A stretch of DNA of 64,000 bases from AV40 sp038230255. Lineage in GTDB: Bacteria > Verrucomicrobiota > Verrucomicrobiia > Chthoniobacterales > UBA10450. The notes beneath the pieces were generated by a model. It did no database searches and was not told where the DNA came from. It saw nothing but the letters and a program-made list of their open reading frames with translations. Position numbers and translations under genes: made by a program. Positions 23,676-31,912 of the stretch are shown here, piece by piece; within the stretch, counting starts at the first letter, position 1; every line of letters begins with the position of its first letter. The stretch is from contig JBBRNP010000004.1 in assembly GCA_038230255.1 (NCBI GenBank), forward strand, positions 1 through 64,000, in the 5' to 3' direction.

Positions 23676-24005
23676 GTGAACCGACGGGAATTAGCTCTTC
23701 TCGCCATCGCCGTTGCCCTGCTAGATACCACGATTCATTATGCGACGATCCACGTGCACCCGTTCGCGCGCTGGATGGAATTGCGTGATCTGACAACGGG
23801 CGAGACGGTTCTGCGGTTGAATTCACAAGATTGGACCGACCGCGTCGGCGTCGCTCACGTCGAGGAATTTAAATCGATAACGGGCGTTCCGATTTCACGC
23901 AGTCACCATTACGAGCTCGCGGTGGAATATGATAACACGTCGAATTCCACTACCGACGCAATGGCGATCCTCTACCTGTATCTCTTAGAGAAGAACTTCT
24001 CCTAG
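23676..24005 (+). CDS. Signal-anchored hypothetical protein, about 110 aa
   Basis: One N-terminal hydrophobic segment (ELALLAIAVALLDTTIHYA), followed by a mixed domain (MELRDLTTGETVLRLNSQDW, SHHYELAVEYDN). GTG 23676 (VNRRELALL) is preferred; an earlier TTG at 23658 is possible. Nothing in the sequence identifies a family. Its gene is divergent from the PEGA-like gene and about 70 bp before a response regulator. Confidence 0.55.
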   Translation: MNRRELALLAIAVALLDTTIHYATIHVHPFARWMELRDLTTGETVLRLNSQDWTDRVGVAHVEEFKSITGVPISRSHHYELAVEYDNTSNSTTDAMAILYLYLLEKNFS

Positions 24006-24073
24006 CGATCGGTGGCGGATTTCCGTTTTCTACTTCGCCTTTCCGGTACGAACACTGCTGCCTTTTGACATAC

Positions 24074-24448
24074 ATGAGCGCTTCAGCCCTCCGAATTTTG
24101 GTCGTGGACAACGAGCCGTCAGTAACGTTTTCCCTCAAGCACATCTTCAACGGGTCCCGCTACGACTTCAACGCCGTGGAAAACGGTGATGCCGCTCTCG
24201 CCCAGCTCGATTCCAGTTCGGAGGGATACGACATCATCATTGTCGATCAAAAAATGCCGCGCATGACCGGTGTGGAATTGGTCGGCGAGATGAGAAAGCG
24301 CGGCATCGACAGCAAGATCATGGTTTTGTCGGCGGACATCTCCTCGGAAGTCCGCGACGCCTACGAACGCCTGGACGTACACACCATGTTCCCGAAACCG
24401 TTCGACATCCGCGAACTGCGCTCCGCAGTCGATCAGCTCGTCGCCTAA
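24074..24448 (+). CDS. Single-domain response regulator (CheY-like)
   Basis: 124 residues consisting only of a receiver domain: ILVVDNEPSV holds the acidic pocket (DN instead of DD), phosphoacceptor Asp in YDIIIVDQKMPRMTG, Thr/Ser at VLSAD, and the Lys of FPKPFDIREL. No output domain. Likely a phosphorelay component for a kinase elsewhere. Start at ATG 24074 rather than the in-frame TTG three codons earlier. Confidence 0.85.
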   Translation: MSASALRILVVDNEPSVTFSLKHIFNGSRYDFNAVENGDAALAQLDSSSEGYDIIIVDQKMPRMTGVELVGEMRKRGIDSKIMVLSADISSEVRDAYERLDVHTMFPKPFDIRELRSAVDQLVA

Positions 24449-24453
24449 ATCAG

Positions 24454-24984
24454 TCAGCGACCAGTTGTCCGGCGCCCGTCGCGCTTGGCATTTCGATCCG
24501 TCAGAGCTTTGATCAGCTTCTGTTGCTGACCCAGGATGCGGAGCAAATCGTCTTGCGAAATATTTGGTGGCAAGTCGCTCGCAGGTCCTTCCTCACTCGG
24601 GCCTGCCGAGGGAGGAACCGGATTCGTACGCGAGCCGGCATTCCTTTTTCCCTCCAATCTCTCAATAATTCCCTGCTGCCCGGCATAAAGTTCGAGCAAA
24701 TGTTTTCTGGAGGTATCCGCCCGCTCGGGGCCCGGGCCCATGTCCGGCGGGGCGAAGGTGGATGGTCGCCGGGCCCAAGCCGGTGCTTCCGCCGGCGGCG
24801 GTGGCTGCGGCTCGTCAGAATTGGGCAACAGCGCGATCTGTTTCACCTGATCTTGGGAGATTAATCTTTCAGCCTGGCGAACCGTTGCTGCGCCCTGGCT
24901 CGCACATCCGGCAAAGAGCACCGGCATTGAGATGAACGCCAAACTCAAAAACAGGACCGAACAAATCTTAAGGCTTCGTCTCAT
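24454..24984 (-). CDS. Proline-rich lipoprotein, 176 aa
   Basis: Lipobox at MPVLFAGCAS. The mature protein is low-complexity: Pro/Ala-rich (EPQPPPPAEAPAWARRP) with two helical parts (SRKHLLELYAGQQGIIERLE and DDLLRILGQQQKLIKALTDR), both ending in leucine-rich repeats of the form L-L-E/R-x-x-x-Q-Q. ATG 24984 begins the signal peptide. Overlaps the end of the upstream membrane-protein gene by 17 bp, so the two form an operon. Role unknown; possibly a paired envelope complex. Confidence 0.65.
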   Translation of the reverse strand: MRRSLKICSVLFLSLAFISMPVLFAGCASQGAATVRQAERLISQDQVKQIALLPNSDEPQPPPPAEAPAWARRPSTFAPPDMGPGPERADTSRKHLLELYAGQQGIIERLEGKRNAGSRTNPVPPSAGPSEEGPASDLPPNISQDDLLRILGQQQKLIKALTDRNAKRDGRRTTGR

Positions 24985-25540
24985 TAGATGATCCTCCGTC
25001 AGCTTTGGGTTTCGGCGGCTCAATTTTTCGACCTAACAGGTAACCTGCGATCGTCCCCAATAGACCAATGACCGGCGTGATCTGCGTGTCCGAATAGCCC
25101 GCGATCACCAGAAATATGGCGGCGAAGATAATAACGAGAATTCCAAAAGTGCGGAGAATTTGCTCGGGCTCGACGTGTTCTCTCTCTCGCCGAAGTAAAA
25201 TCGTAACGCAGGCAAGCAAGATCATCGCGAATAGGCCGATGCCCAGACTCAACTTGCAAACAAGCTCAGGCGACCAAAGGGATGCGCGGACCTGGTTTTT
25301 TTCGTCGGTTGAGGCGGTCGGCGTATTTTTCACCGCGGTCGCTTTCAGAGCCGCGAGCTGCTGCTTCTCCGCATCAACCTGCGCCTCTTCGTCAACCGTG
25401 CTCTCAGCCTTCGGCGTTGTTTGGGCCAACTTCGCTTGATCCCGCTCTGCCGCCTGCGAATTCAAAGTTGAACCGGCGAACATCGCGCAGACAGCGATCA
25501 ACAGAATAAATTGAAGATGGCGAACGTTCCGGGGACGCAT
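24968..25540 (-). CDS. Membrane protein, 190 aa, with signal peptide and three helices
   Basis: Signal peptide (LQFILLIAVCAMFAGSTLNSQA), an Ala/Lys/Glu-rich extracytoplasmic helix (VDAEKQQLAALKATAVK), then membrane segments around LGIGLFAMILLACVTILL, TFGILVIIFAAIFLVIAGY and PVIGLLGTIAGYLLG. The last, with GLLGTIAGYLLGR, looks like the glycine-zipper membrane domain found in many uncharacterised small proteins. ATG 25540 chosen; a longer ORF from 25579 is less likely. Operon with the lipoprotein gene that follows. Confidence 0.6.
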   Translation of the reverse strand: MRPRNVRHLQFILLIAVCAMFAGSTLNSQAAERDQAKLAQTTPKAESTVDEEAQVDAEKQQLAALKATAVKNTPTASTDEKNQVRASLWSPELVCKLSLGIGLFAMILLACVTILLRREREHVEPEQILRTFGILVIIFAAIFLVIAGYSDTQITPVIGLLGTIAGYLLGRKIEPPKPKADGGSSNETKP

Positions 25541-25646
25541 CGAGGCGGTTGTTATAGTAAATCCAGTGGGAAACTTCAAGTCTCGTTTGCCGAGGGATTT
25601 GTCGCGCTATCGGTCGGTCAGTCCCAAATGCCAGTGCGCTCGCACC

Positions 25647-26570
25647 TCACCATGGCATCGACATTTGCGCGCCACGGATGTCGGGCCCGACAATCGGCTG
25701 AATCGAAACTTGACGGTGTTTCTGGTTAAAATGGACAACCGTTTTGCCGACAAAGGTCCCGATCGCTGCGCCGGCCAGGACATCGGACGGCCAATGCCTG
25801 TTATTATTTAGCCGTGCGTAACCGACCGCGGATGCCAGACCGTAGGCCGGAACCTGGACCCAGAGTGAATCGTAGTGTTCCGAAATTACACTCGCGAGGG
25901 CGAATGCTTCAGTCGTATGCCCCGATGAAAACGAATCCTGTCCGCTGAATGGCCGAAAGTTGTAGGCGCCGTGCCCGTCGGTCGGCCGGCCCCGGCCGAT
26001 CACGTACTTGAACGAATTCGTAACAATGCCGGAAGCAATCGCGGTGGCTGCAATGCTATCCAGCGCGGTGGTTTTCGCGCGGGGATCTTTGAAAAATTCT
26101 CCGTAAATATAAAACGATCCGACGATGCCGATGGCGTACTCGTTGCCCAGCGGCTGCACGTTGTCGAAAATATTGGTCATCGTATCGTTACGAGCCCCGC
26201 GGATCGCCCGTTCGATATCTTTATCGAACGCCGCCACAGTCCCAATGCCAGCGGCGATGCCGCCCAGAACCATCCACTCCTGCGTATTCCAGCGCGCGGG
26301 TGCAGTGAAAACTTCCTTGGTGTCGAGGATCACCAGGTACCAATAATTTTTCTTGAACAAATCTTCCACCGGCGCGGCCAGCGGCGAGACTTGACTGGGC
26401 GTGCCGAGCGTCTCGGCCGCGAGTGTGAACTGCGGTGCATCCTGTCGATCTTGCGCTCCAATTGCGGCGTCGTGCCTGGCCCACGGATCCACCCGCAGTA
26501 AGTCAGTCTGCGCTTTGACCGGCACACTGGCCGCGATCCCAACGATGAAAACGAAAACTAACTTTCTCAT
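25647..26570 (-). CDS. PAP2-family phosphatase (type 2 phosphatidic acid phosphatase)
   Basis: 307 residues with a signal peptide (VFVFIVGIAASVPVKA). The three PAP2 motifs are present: KYVIGRGRP, SFSSGHTTEAFA and ARLNNNRHWPSDVLAG, so the histidine and aspartate of the catalytic site are intact. Enzymes of this type dephosphorylate membrane lipids or undecaprenyl-pyrophosphate. The N-terminal ~120 residues are outside the PAP2 fold. Start ATG 26570 is preferred because AGGG lies about eight bases upstream; ATG 26576 and 26591 are alternatives. Confidence 0.85.
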   Translation of the reverse strand: MRKLVFVFIVGIAASVPVKAQTDLLRVDPWARHDAAIGAQDRQDAPQFTLAAETLGTPSQVSPLAAPVEDLFKKNYWYLVILDTKEVFTAPARWNTQEWMVLGGIAAGIGTVAAFDKDIERAIRGARNDTMTNIFDNVQPLGNEYAIGIVGSFYIYGEFFKDPRAKTTALDSIAATAIASGIVTNSFKYVIGRGRPTDGHGAYNFRPFSGQDSFSSGHTTEAFALASVISEHYDSLWVQVPAYGLASAVGYARLNNNRHWPSDVLAGAAIGTFVGKTVVHFNQKHRQVSIQPIVGPDIRGAQMSMPW

Positions 26571-26761
26571 CCACATGTCCCTAAGGTTCACTTCGGTTCA
26601 CGCATATTCACTGCGCGTATCGACAAGGCCAGTGCAACCCGGATCTTTTTTAAAGTGTCGTATGTCGCCCGACGCTCGGCGGTCGACGGGCACTCTCCGC
26701 TTCTCCCCTTTATTAAGAAATAACTATTAACTGATAACCGCGCGGCAGGCGCTCCGGTGGC

Positions 26762-27463
26762 ATGGAAGCTTCTGCATCTCGAGTTATGCGCGTGTTGATC
26801 GCCGATGATGAGCGGGAGGTGGGAAGGTCGTTGGCAGACCTGGTTCGCTTCTGCAACCATCAAGTAGTCGGCGTGGCCGCTTCGGGCCTGGAAGCCATTC
26901 AAGCTTACAACCGTTACCACCCCGATTTGGTTTTAATGGATTACCGGATGCCGAAACTGAACGGCGCCACCGCCTGCCGCAACATTCTTTCCAAAGATCC
27001 GGCTGCGCGCATCATTCTCGTTTCCGGCTGGTCGCCCTCCGACGAAGCGAGCCAATCGGGCGCGATCAGCATGTTGCCGAAACCGGTGAGTCTGGAAAAG
27101 CTCCAAGCTGCGCTCCAAAGCGTGGCCGAAACGTTGCCAGAGTTGTCGCCGGCGGAAATGCCGATTCCTGAGGTCTACTTTCAACCGGAGCCGATTGAGT
27201 ATCCGATCAGTGGTTTCCAGTCCTTTCTCCCCCCTGTTAACTCCGATCTTCCAGCTCTCAGCTCCGATCTCCCAGCTGATATCTCCGAGTTTCCAGCTCC
27301 TGACTTCCCGCCCCTGCCAATAGATCCGCCCTCTTTAGAAATAAGTTTTCCTGTCGAAGCTCCGCAGCCTCAACTCGAACAAAGCGGGGAAGTGTGTGCG
27401 TTGGCGGAGGAAAAGATTCCGGTTAAGCGCCGGTGTCGCGCTCAGCGCACCCGCATTCGCTGA
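26762..27463 (+). CDS. Response regulator with repeat-derived proline-rich tail
   Basis: 233 residues. Receiver domain in the first ~125: VLIADDEREVGRSL (acidic pair), phosphoacceptor Asp in PDLVLMDYRMPKLNG, Ser at ILVSGWSPSD, Lys in SMLPKPVSLEKL. Residues ~140-215 are Pro/Ser/Asp-rich (NSDLPALSSDLPADISEFPA). Their DNA consists of ATCTCCCAGCT-like heptamer units identical in style to the intergenic repeats, so the tail seems to have grown by repeat expansion. No DNA-binding domain; output unknown. Confidence 0.8.
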   Translation: MEASASRVMRVLIADDEREVGRSLADLVRFCNHQVVGVAASGLEAIQAYNRYHPDLVLMDYRMPKLNGATACRNILSKDPAARIILVSGWSPSDEASQSGAISMLPKPVSLEKLQAALQSVAETLPELSPAEMPIPEVYFQPEPIEYPISGFQSFLPPVNSDLPALSSDLPADISEFPAPDFPPLPIDPPSLEISFPVEAPQPQLEQSGEVCALAEEKIPVKRRCRAQRTRIR

Positions 27464-27532
27464 ACTCCTTGCTCCGATCTCCCGCGCCTTGATCGGCGCA
27501 ACCGTTTTGTCCACGAACTTCGAATTCATTTT

Positions 27533-28030
27533 GTGCCCAAGCGACAACCAAAGAAGAGCCGAACCAAGCCTCGCACGGCCAATTCTAAAAATGGCGCCAC
27601 CAAATCTCTGAAAGTTTGCAGATCTCCAGTGCATGGCCGCGGCGTTTTCGCGACCAGACCGATCCGGAAACGGGCGCGCATCATCGAATACACCGGACGC
27701 CGTATTTTGTGGGCTGACGTTCCGGAGGATCTCGATGACGTGCGCACATACTATTTCGGACTGGACGACGAAAAAAAAGTGATCGATCCCTCAATCGGCG
27801 GAAACGAAGCGCGCTGGATCAATCATTCCTGCGATCCAAACTGCACAACCTTCGAAGACAGCCGCGGCCGCGTTTTCATCGAGGCCTTGCGCGACATCCG
27901 CGCGGGCGAAGAACTCTTTTACGATTATCGCCTGGTCATCGACGTCCCGCGCACAAAAGAGGTCGAACAAGAATCGATCTGCCATTGCGGATCGCTGCGC
28001 TGTCGCGGCAACATGCTCGACCCGGCCTAA
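27533..28030 (+). CDS. SET-domain lysine methyltransferase
   Basis: 165 residues. After a basic tail (MPKRQPKKSRTKPRTANSKN) the SET domain has the GRGVFA motif (35-40), the cofactor/knot motif RWINHSCDPNC (94-104), ELFYDYRLV with the catalytic Tyr (127-135), and a post-SET-like CHCGSLRCRG cysteine cluster (150-159) that probably holds a zinc. Such enzymes methylate lysines; bacterial members are known mainly from chlamydiae and some soil bacteria and may modify histone-like or ribosomal proteins. Start GTG 27533. The basic tail could contact nucleic acid. Confidence 0.85.
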   Translation: MPKRQPKKSRTKPRTANSKNGATKSLKVCRSPVHGRGVFATRPIRKRARIIEYTGRRILWADVPEDLDDVRTYYFGLDDEKKVIDPSIGGNEARWINHSCDPNCTTFEDSRGRVFIEALRDIRAGEELFYDYRLVIDVPRTKEVEQESICHCGSLRCRGNMLDPA

Positions 28031-28073
28031 CTCCCAACTCCTATCTTCCCGCGGCAGTTCTGCTGCCCTAAAA

Positions 28074-28116
28074 CAGAAAAGCCGCCGGGGCTTTCGCGCC
28101 ACCGGCGGCTTTTCTT
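28074..28116 (+). terminator. Intrinsic terminator
   Basis: AAAAGCCGCCGG, a short loop (GGCTTTCGCGCCA) and CCGGCGGCTTTTC: a strong GC-rich stem with A-rich and T-rich flanks, placed 45 bp after the SET-domain gene and before the converging gene at 28163. Symmetric, so it can end transcription from either side. Confidence 0.85.
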
Positions 28117-28162
28117 AAATATCTGATCTCTGTCCTCTGACAGCTGATCTCAGGTTTTCACT

Positions 28163-29395
28163 TTATCCCATGTTCAGAGAGTTAAGCGTCGGTTCATCGA
28201 TCACTGCCGTCACGGTAAGTCCTTGATCGGCTTGATACGCGGTGAGCGCTTCCCGGGTCAACGGCCCGAGCAATCCATCCACTTCACCTCTGTAATAGCC
28301 CATCTGCTGCAGCTCAGCTTGCACGTCCGCGATTACGCGGTCCGGCGGCTCAGCACGATGACCCACATAGATCGGGGCATCGTAGGCATAATACTCGTTC
28401 CCAGAATCGTAACCCCATGCCGGATACCAGTAGCCGTTGTTCCAATAATAGTAACCGCCACCAACCAGTTCGACGCGTTGGTAACGCGAGTGATACCAGC
28501 CCCGATCGTGACGTTCCGGATGATACGAGCGGTATACTTCGTATTGCGAACCCTGCCAGCGATCGCTTCCTTGAATGCGATAACCCACGCTGAACGTGAC
28601 CGCCGGAACTCTGTCAGGCCTCGCTTGGGCATGGAAATTCACGTGCTGTTGTTTGATCTGCTGCACCTGTTGCTTGACCTGTTGGACTTTCTGGGGATCG
28701 GCCTTGATTGCCGCGCCACCAGTTACCGTCGCGTTTTGCTGGCCAGCAACTCCCACTGATGGAGCCACACTTGCCGACGCTGCTACTGATGCCGATGCTG
28801 ACGGCGCCGCAGTCGCGGATGCCGCAACTGATGGAGCCGCAGTTGCCGATATCGTCGGAGCTGCAGTTGCAGTCGACTTTGCATTTGCGCCGCCCGTCTT
28901 CATCCCTTTTTCGTGTTGATGCTTCGCACCAGGTGTTTCACCGGTGGTCGGTTGACCGGAAACGTTCGTTTCCGTGCCGGTGGCAGTCGCAGATTTTTCG
29001 GTCGCTTTGGCCTTGTGGGCTTTTCCTGGACCCGGCTCGGTCGTTACTCCGCCGCTGGTTTGACCGGAAACGCCCGTTTCCGTGCCTGGGGCCGTCGCCG
29101 ATTTTTCGGTCACCTTAACCTTTCGGCCTTTTCCTGCACCCGGTTCAGTCGCAACGCCGGGCTCTTTCATCGCGCCGGTTTGCTTCTCGACTGTTGCCTC
29201 AGGCTTGGCCGCGTTGGCGCCGGTTTTTGATTCGGCCCCGTGCGTTTTTGGCGTTTTTGGCTCGGCCTGCTGGGTCTTTTCAGCACCCTGCTTCTTCCCT
29301 GCTCCTGGTGTCGACTGTTCCTCTGGCTGCTGCGCATAAGCAGCTCCCGCCAGGGCCAGCGACACACCTATTAGTAAACTGGTAAACTTTTTCAT
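28163..29395 (-). CDS. Secreted protein with C-terminal peptidoglycan-binding domain, 410 aa
   Basis: Signal peptide (FTSLLIGVSLALAGAAYAQ). Residues ~20-230 are low-complexity Thr/Ala/Gly/Lys/Glu sequence with near-repeats such as GAGKGRKVKVTEKSATAPGT and GPGKAHKAKATEKSATATGT, followed by an Ala/Ser/Val-rich stretch. A Tyr/Trp-rich middle (GGGYYYWNNGYWYPAWGY) leads to a PG_binding_1 domain at the C-terminus: VIADVQAELQQMGYYRGEVD, GLLGPLTREALTAYQADQGL, DEPTLNSL. It likely anchors to murein by the last domain. Same organisation as the protein at 49691. Confidence 0.75.
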   Translation of the reverse strand: MKKFTSLLIGVSLALAGAAYAQQPEEQSTPGAGKKQGAEKTQQAEPKTPKTHGAESKTGANAAKPEATVEKQTGAMKEPGVATEPGAGKGRKVKVTEKSATAPGTETGVSGQTSGGVTTEPGPGKAHKAKATEKSATATGTETNVSGQPTTGETPGAKHQHEKGMKTGGANAKSTATAAPTISATAAPSVAASATAAPSASASVAASASVAPSVGVAGQQNATVTGGAAIKADPQKVQQVKQQVQQIKQQHVNFHAQARPDRVPAVTFSVGYRIQGSDRWQGSQYEVYRSYHPERHDRGWYHSRYQRVELVGGGYYYWNNGYWYPAWGYDSGNEYYAYDAPIYVGHRAEPPDRVIADVQAELQQMGYYRGEVDGLLGPLTREALTAYQADQGLTVTAVIDEPTLNSLNMG

Positions 29396-29571
29396 ATTAT
29401 TATGTTTGGTCGTTGGACGAGCGCGGTCTATTCAAACGCCCGCCTATAAAAGAATTACGCTGCTCAACCCTCGTTTGGCCGCCTCCAACCTCCGATCTCC
29501 TGGTTTTCCCCATCTCCCCGCTGCCAACTCCTATCTTCCATCGCCCAGTTTCCGTTGATAAATTCCGCCTC
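29396..29571. repeat. Heptamer-type spacer between divergent genes
   Basis: Pyrimidine-rich plus strand made of irregular units such as CCTCCAACCTCCGATCTCC and CCAACTCCTATCTTCCATC. It contains the promoter region of two divergent genes but no additional gene. Confidence 0.45.
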
Positions 29572-29889
29572 ATGCAAATCACCGCACTGGTAGGATCGCA
29601 TTGCGACGACACGCACACCGCATTCCGGACGGACCCGCCGCTTACGCCGGAAGTTTTGGATTGCGCTGTCACCAATTTTTTTCCGGCCGGATTGGGAGAC
29701 ATGCTTTCGACCAAAGACGGACTGCTGATCGTGGCCAGAGTTGGAATTCCCAGCGGAACTATTCAGGACTACGCGCGCTATCTGACCAGCGGGGAAATGA
29801 AAGTGCGCAAACAACAGGCACCCGACGGAACCAAGCGACAAGTCAGTTTGCAAGATCGCGCCAACGAATCCGGTTTGCCCCTGGAATAA
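29572..29889 (+). CDS. Hypothetical protein, 105 aa
   Basis: Soluble protein MQITALVGSHCDDTHTAFRT with two cysteines and an Asp/Thr-rich N-terminus, a GDMLSTKDGLLIVARVGI hydrophobic strand and a basic end (KVRKQQAPDGTKRQ). The ATG at 29572 is chosen because the upstream in-frame region is repeat sequence, not coding. No family recognised. Confidence 0.45.
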   Translation: MQITALVGSHCDDTHTAFRTDPPLTPEVLDCAVTNFFPAGLGDMLSTKDGLLIVARVGIPSGTIQDYARYLTSGEMKVRKQQAPDGTKRQVSLQDRANESGLPLE

Positions 29890-30017
29890 AGCCCAGCGAC
29901 AAGAGACCTGTGACCAGTGTCACTAATTGATCCTCTGTCCTCCGATCTCCCAGCTCCTAACTCCTAGCTTCCATTTTCCCACCCGCAGCGTTTCGCCTCG
30001 GCGCGATTGTTTAGGAA

Positions 30018-30060
30018 AAGGGAAATCACATGCACTTGAAAAGGGAAATCACATGCACTT
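30018..30060 (+). repeat. Tandem duplication of the ribosome-binding region
   Basis: AAAAGGGAAATCACATGCACTT occurs twice in direct succession, so both an upstream ATG (ending after few codons) and the true ATG at 30053 are preceded by AAAGGGAAATCAC. The duplication may raise translation of the 38-residue peptide or be neutral. Confidence 0.6.
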
Positions 30061-30169
30061 AAACGACAAAATCCAACAAGCCGGCGCCGCTGGATATATT
30101 CTACTTTGGCTGCTCGGAATACCGCTTCCGATCCTGCTTCTGATCTTTCTGCTGCGCGGCTGCACATGA
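30053..30169 (+). CDS. 38-residue membrane peptide, copy B
   Basis: MHLNDKIQQAGAAGYILLWL then LGIPLPILLLIFLLRGCT. Paralogue of the peptide at 20732-20848: both are exactly 38 residues, share MHL at the start and the hydrophobic block with PLP and RGCT at the end. A single membrane helix is expected. A duplicated purine-rich leader (30018-30060) precedes it. Function unknown, but conservation of two copies supports a real gene. Confidence 0.7.
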   Translation: MHLNDKIQQAGAAGYILLWLLGIPLPILLLIFLLRGCT

Positions 30170-30251
30170 TCCGAGGTGAGCGGAGGGTGGCTGGCTCCGG
30201 CGAGGGAATACTATTAACTATCAACCCTTTCTGATCCTTGTTTTAGGATCG

Positions 30252-30521
30252 TTGGCCACGTTCCGGTTAAGTCATTTGATCACGGTCGAGCGCGGACCGC
30301 TCGCTATATTCGAGCGCATTCGCAACGCCATGCCGGGGGGCCGCGGTTCCGCCAAAGAATGGATCAGCTGCATCTGGTGCTTTTCCCTCACCGCCAGCGC
30401 CATTATTTGCGCGATCCTTTGGGCCGGCGGGCTCGTCTTAACCTGGGACTATTGGATTTTGTACTGGTTAAGCTTCAGCTCCGTCTCGCTTTTGTATCAT
30501 CGAGCTTGCAAGGACCGGTAG
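30252..30521 (+). CDS. DUF1360-like membrane protein, 89 aa
   Basis: Starts with TTG. Contains RLSHLITVERGPLAIFERIR, then the WISCIWCFSLTASAIICAI segment typical of DUF1360, with a pair of cysteines spaced C-x2-C at a membrane entry, and a second hydrophobic helix (WDYWILYWLSFSSVSLLYH). Members often occur in phages and sporulating bacteria; function unknown. It is short but has all parts of the family core. Confidence 0.65.
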   Translation: MATFRLSHLITVERGPLAIFERIRNAMPGGRGSAKEWISCIWCFSLTASAIICAILWAGGLVLTWDYWILYWLSFSSVSLLYHRACKDR

Positions 30522-30646
30522 GCTGCCGCTTCGCGATTCAATCTTAATAAATGGACGTCCCGATTCGACCGGCAGCTTTGGCGAACGCGGACGATTCCGA
30601 GAGCAACTGACAGCCGGACGCGGCGAAACCGCTATCGCGTCTGCGG

Positions 30647-31705
30647 ATGCACGACTTGATGCGGCGTCCGTTCGATATTCGATCGATTGCGCTCACCGGC
30701 CTCTTCATTCTCGCGATCTTTTACACGATGTACTTCATGCGGTCGCTCCTGTTGCCGCTCGTGCTCGCGCTGCTTCTCAGTTATTTGCTCAGGCCAATCG
30801 TTCGGGCCGGCGCGCGTTTGCACATCCCGCCGCCGTTGAGCGCTGCCATCATTCTGCTCAGTCTCTTCGGAATCATCGCTTACGCCGTTTCGTTTCTGGC
30901 TGTGCCCGCGGCTGGTTGGCTGGAAAAAGCGCCTTACAGCTTGCAGCAGTTTCAATCGAAATTGATCCCGCTCCGCGGACCGATGCAGAATGTCGCCAAG
31001 GCCAGCGGCGAAATCGAAAAGATAACGACTCCCGAACCGCAACAGGCCAAGCCGGCCGTCGAAGTAAAACGTCACCCGATCTCCGACGCTCTCTTTGTCC
31101 GCACGCCGGAATTAATCGTGAGCACGGTCATGCTCATCATTCTGCTTTATTTTCTGCTCGCGTATGACGGCGTTTTTCTCACCAAACTAATCAAACTTCT
31201 CCCCACGCTGGCCGACAAAAAGCGCGCCGTCTCCATCGCCACTGAGATTGAAACAAATGTTTCCCGTTACCTTCTCACCGTCACGTTAATCAACATCGGG
31301 CTCGGATTTGCTGTTGGCACCGCTGCCGGCTTGCTCGGTCTGCCCAACCCCATCATGTGGGGAGCGATGGTCGCGATCCTTAATTTCGTGCCTTACCTCG
31401 GCGCTCTTACCGGAATCATTTGCATGACACTCGGCGCGGTCCTGAGCTTCGATAGCTTTGGTTACGCTCTCATCTTTCCCGCTGTCTATCTGCTCTTCGC
31501 CGCTCTCGAAGGAAACTTCATCACCCCGTGGGTGATGGGACGTTCACTTACCCTCAATCCGGTCATGGTCCTGTTGTCCCTCAGCTTCTGGGGTTGGATG
31601 TGGGGCATCGCCGGCATCATTCTCGCCGTCCCGATCCTCGCCGCCTTCAAAATCTTCTGCGCCCACGTCAAACCGATCGAACCGATCGCCGAATTTCTCA
31701 GCTGA
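30647..31705 (+). CDS. AI-2E/PerM-family transporter
   Basis: 352 residues with about eight membrane helices: ALTGLFILAIFYTMYFMRSL, LLPLVLALLLSYLLRPIV, IILLSLFGIIAYAVSFL in the first part, a helical extracellular region (~residues 95-150), and later VGTAAGLLGLPNPIMWGAMV, FVPYLGALTGIICMTLGAVL and FIMPWVMG-like TPWVMGRSLTLNPVMVLLSL, the conserved family signature. The family includes AI-2 exporters and Na+/H+ antiporters (TqsA, PerM); the transported species cannot be told. Confidence 0.87.
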   Translation: MHDLMRRPFDIRSIALTGLFILAIFYTMYFMRSLLLPLVLALLLSYLLRPIVRAGARLHIPPPLSAAIILLSLFGIIAYAVSFLAVPAAGWLEKAPYSLQQFQSKLIPLRGPMQNVAKASGEIEKITTPEPQQAKPAVEVKRHPISDALFVRTPELIVSTVMLIILLYFLLAYDGVFLTKLIKLLPTLADKKRAVSIATEIETNVSRYLLTVTLINIGLGFAVGTAAGLLGLPNPIMWGAMVAILNFVPYLGALTGIICMTLGAVLSFDSFGYALIFPAVYLLFAALEGNFITPWVMGRSLTLNPVMVLLSLSFWGWMWGIAGIILAVPILAAFKIFCAHVKPIEPIAEFLS

Positions 31706-31912
31706 AATAGGAGTTGGAAGCTGGGAGTTAGAAGTTGGGGAGTTCAGGAAGATCGCTGACCGCTGATCTCCGTCTCCCGTCTCCCGTCTCCCATCTCCCA
31801 TCTTCCATCTTCCATCTTCCATCTCCCAGCTCCCAGCTCCCAGCTCCCAGCTCCCAGCTCCCAGCTCCTAGCTCCCAGCTCCTAGCTCCTAGCTTCCGCT
31901 TTCAGCTTCTTG
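31706..31912. repeat. Large heptamer repeat array
   Basis: After the transporter stop the plus strand is first purine-rich (GGAGTTGGAAGCTGGGAGTT), then switches to a long pyrimidine array: GTCTCCC, ATCTCCC, ATCTTCC and about ten units of GCTCCCA or GCTCCTA. Period is seven bases. The stop codon (TAG) of the minus-strand gene at 31882 falls in one of the GCTAGGA units. Confidence 0.9.
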
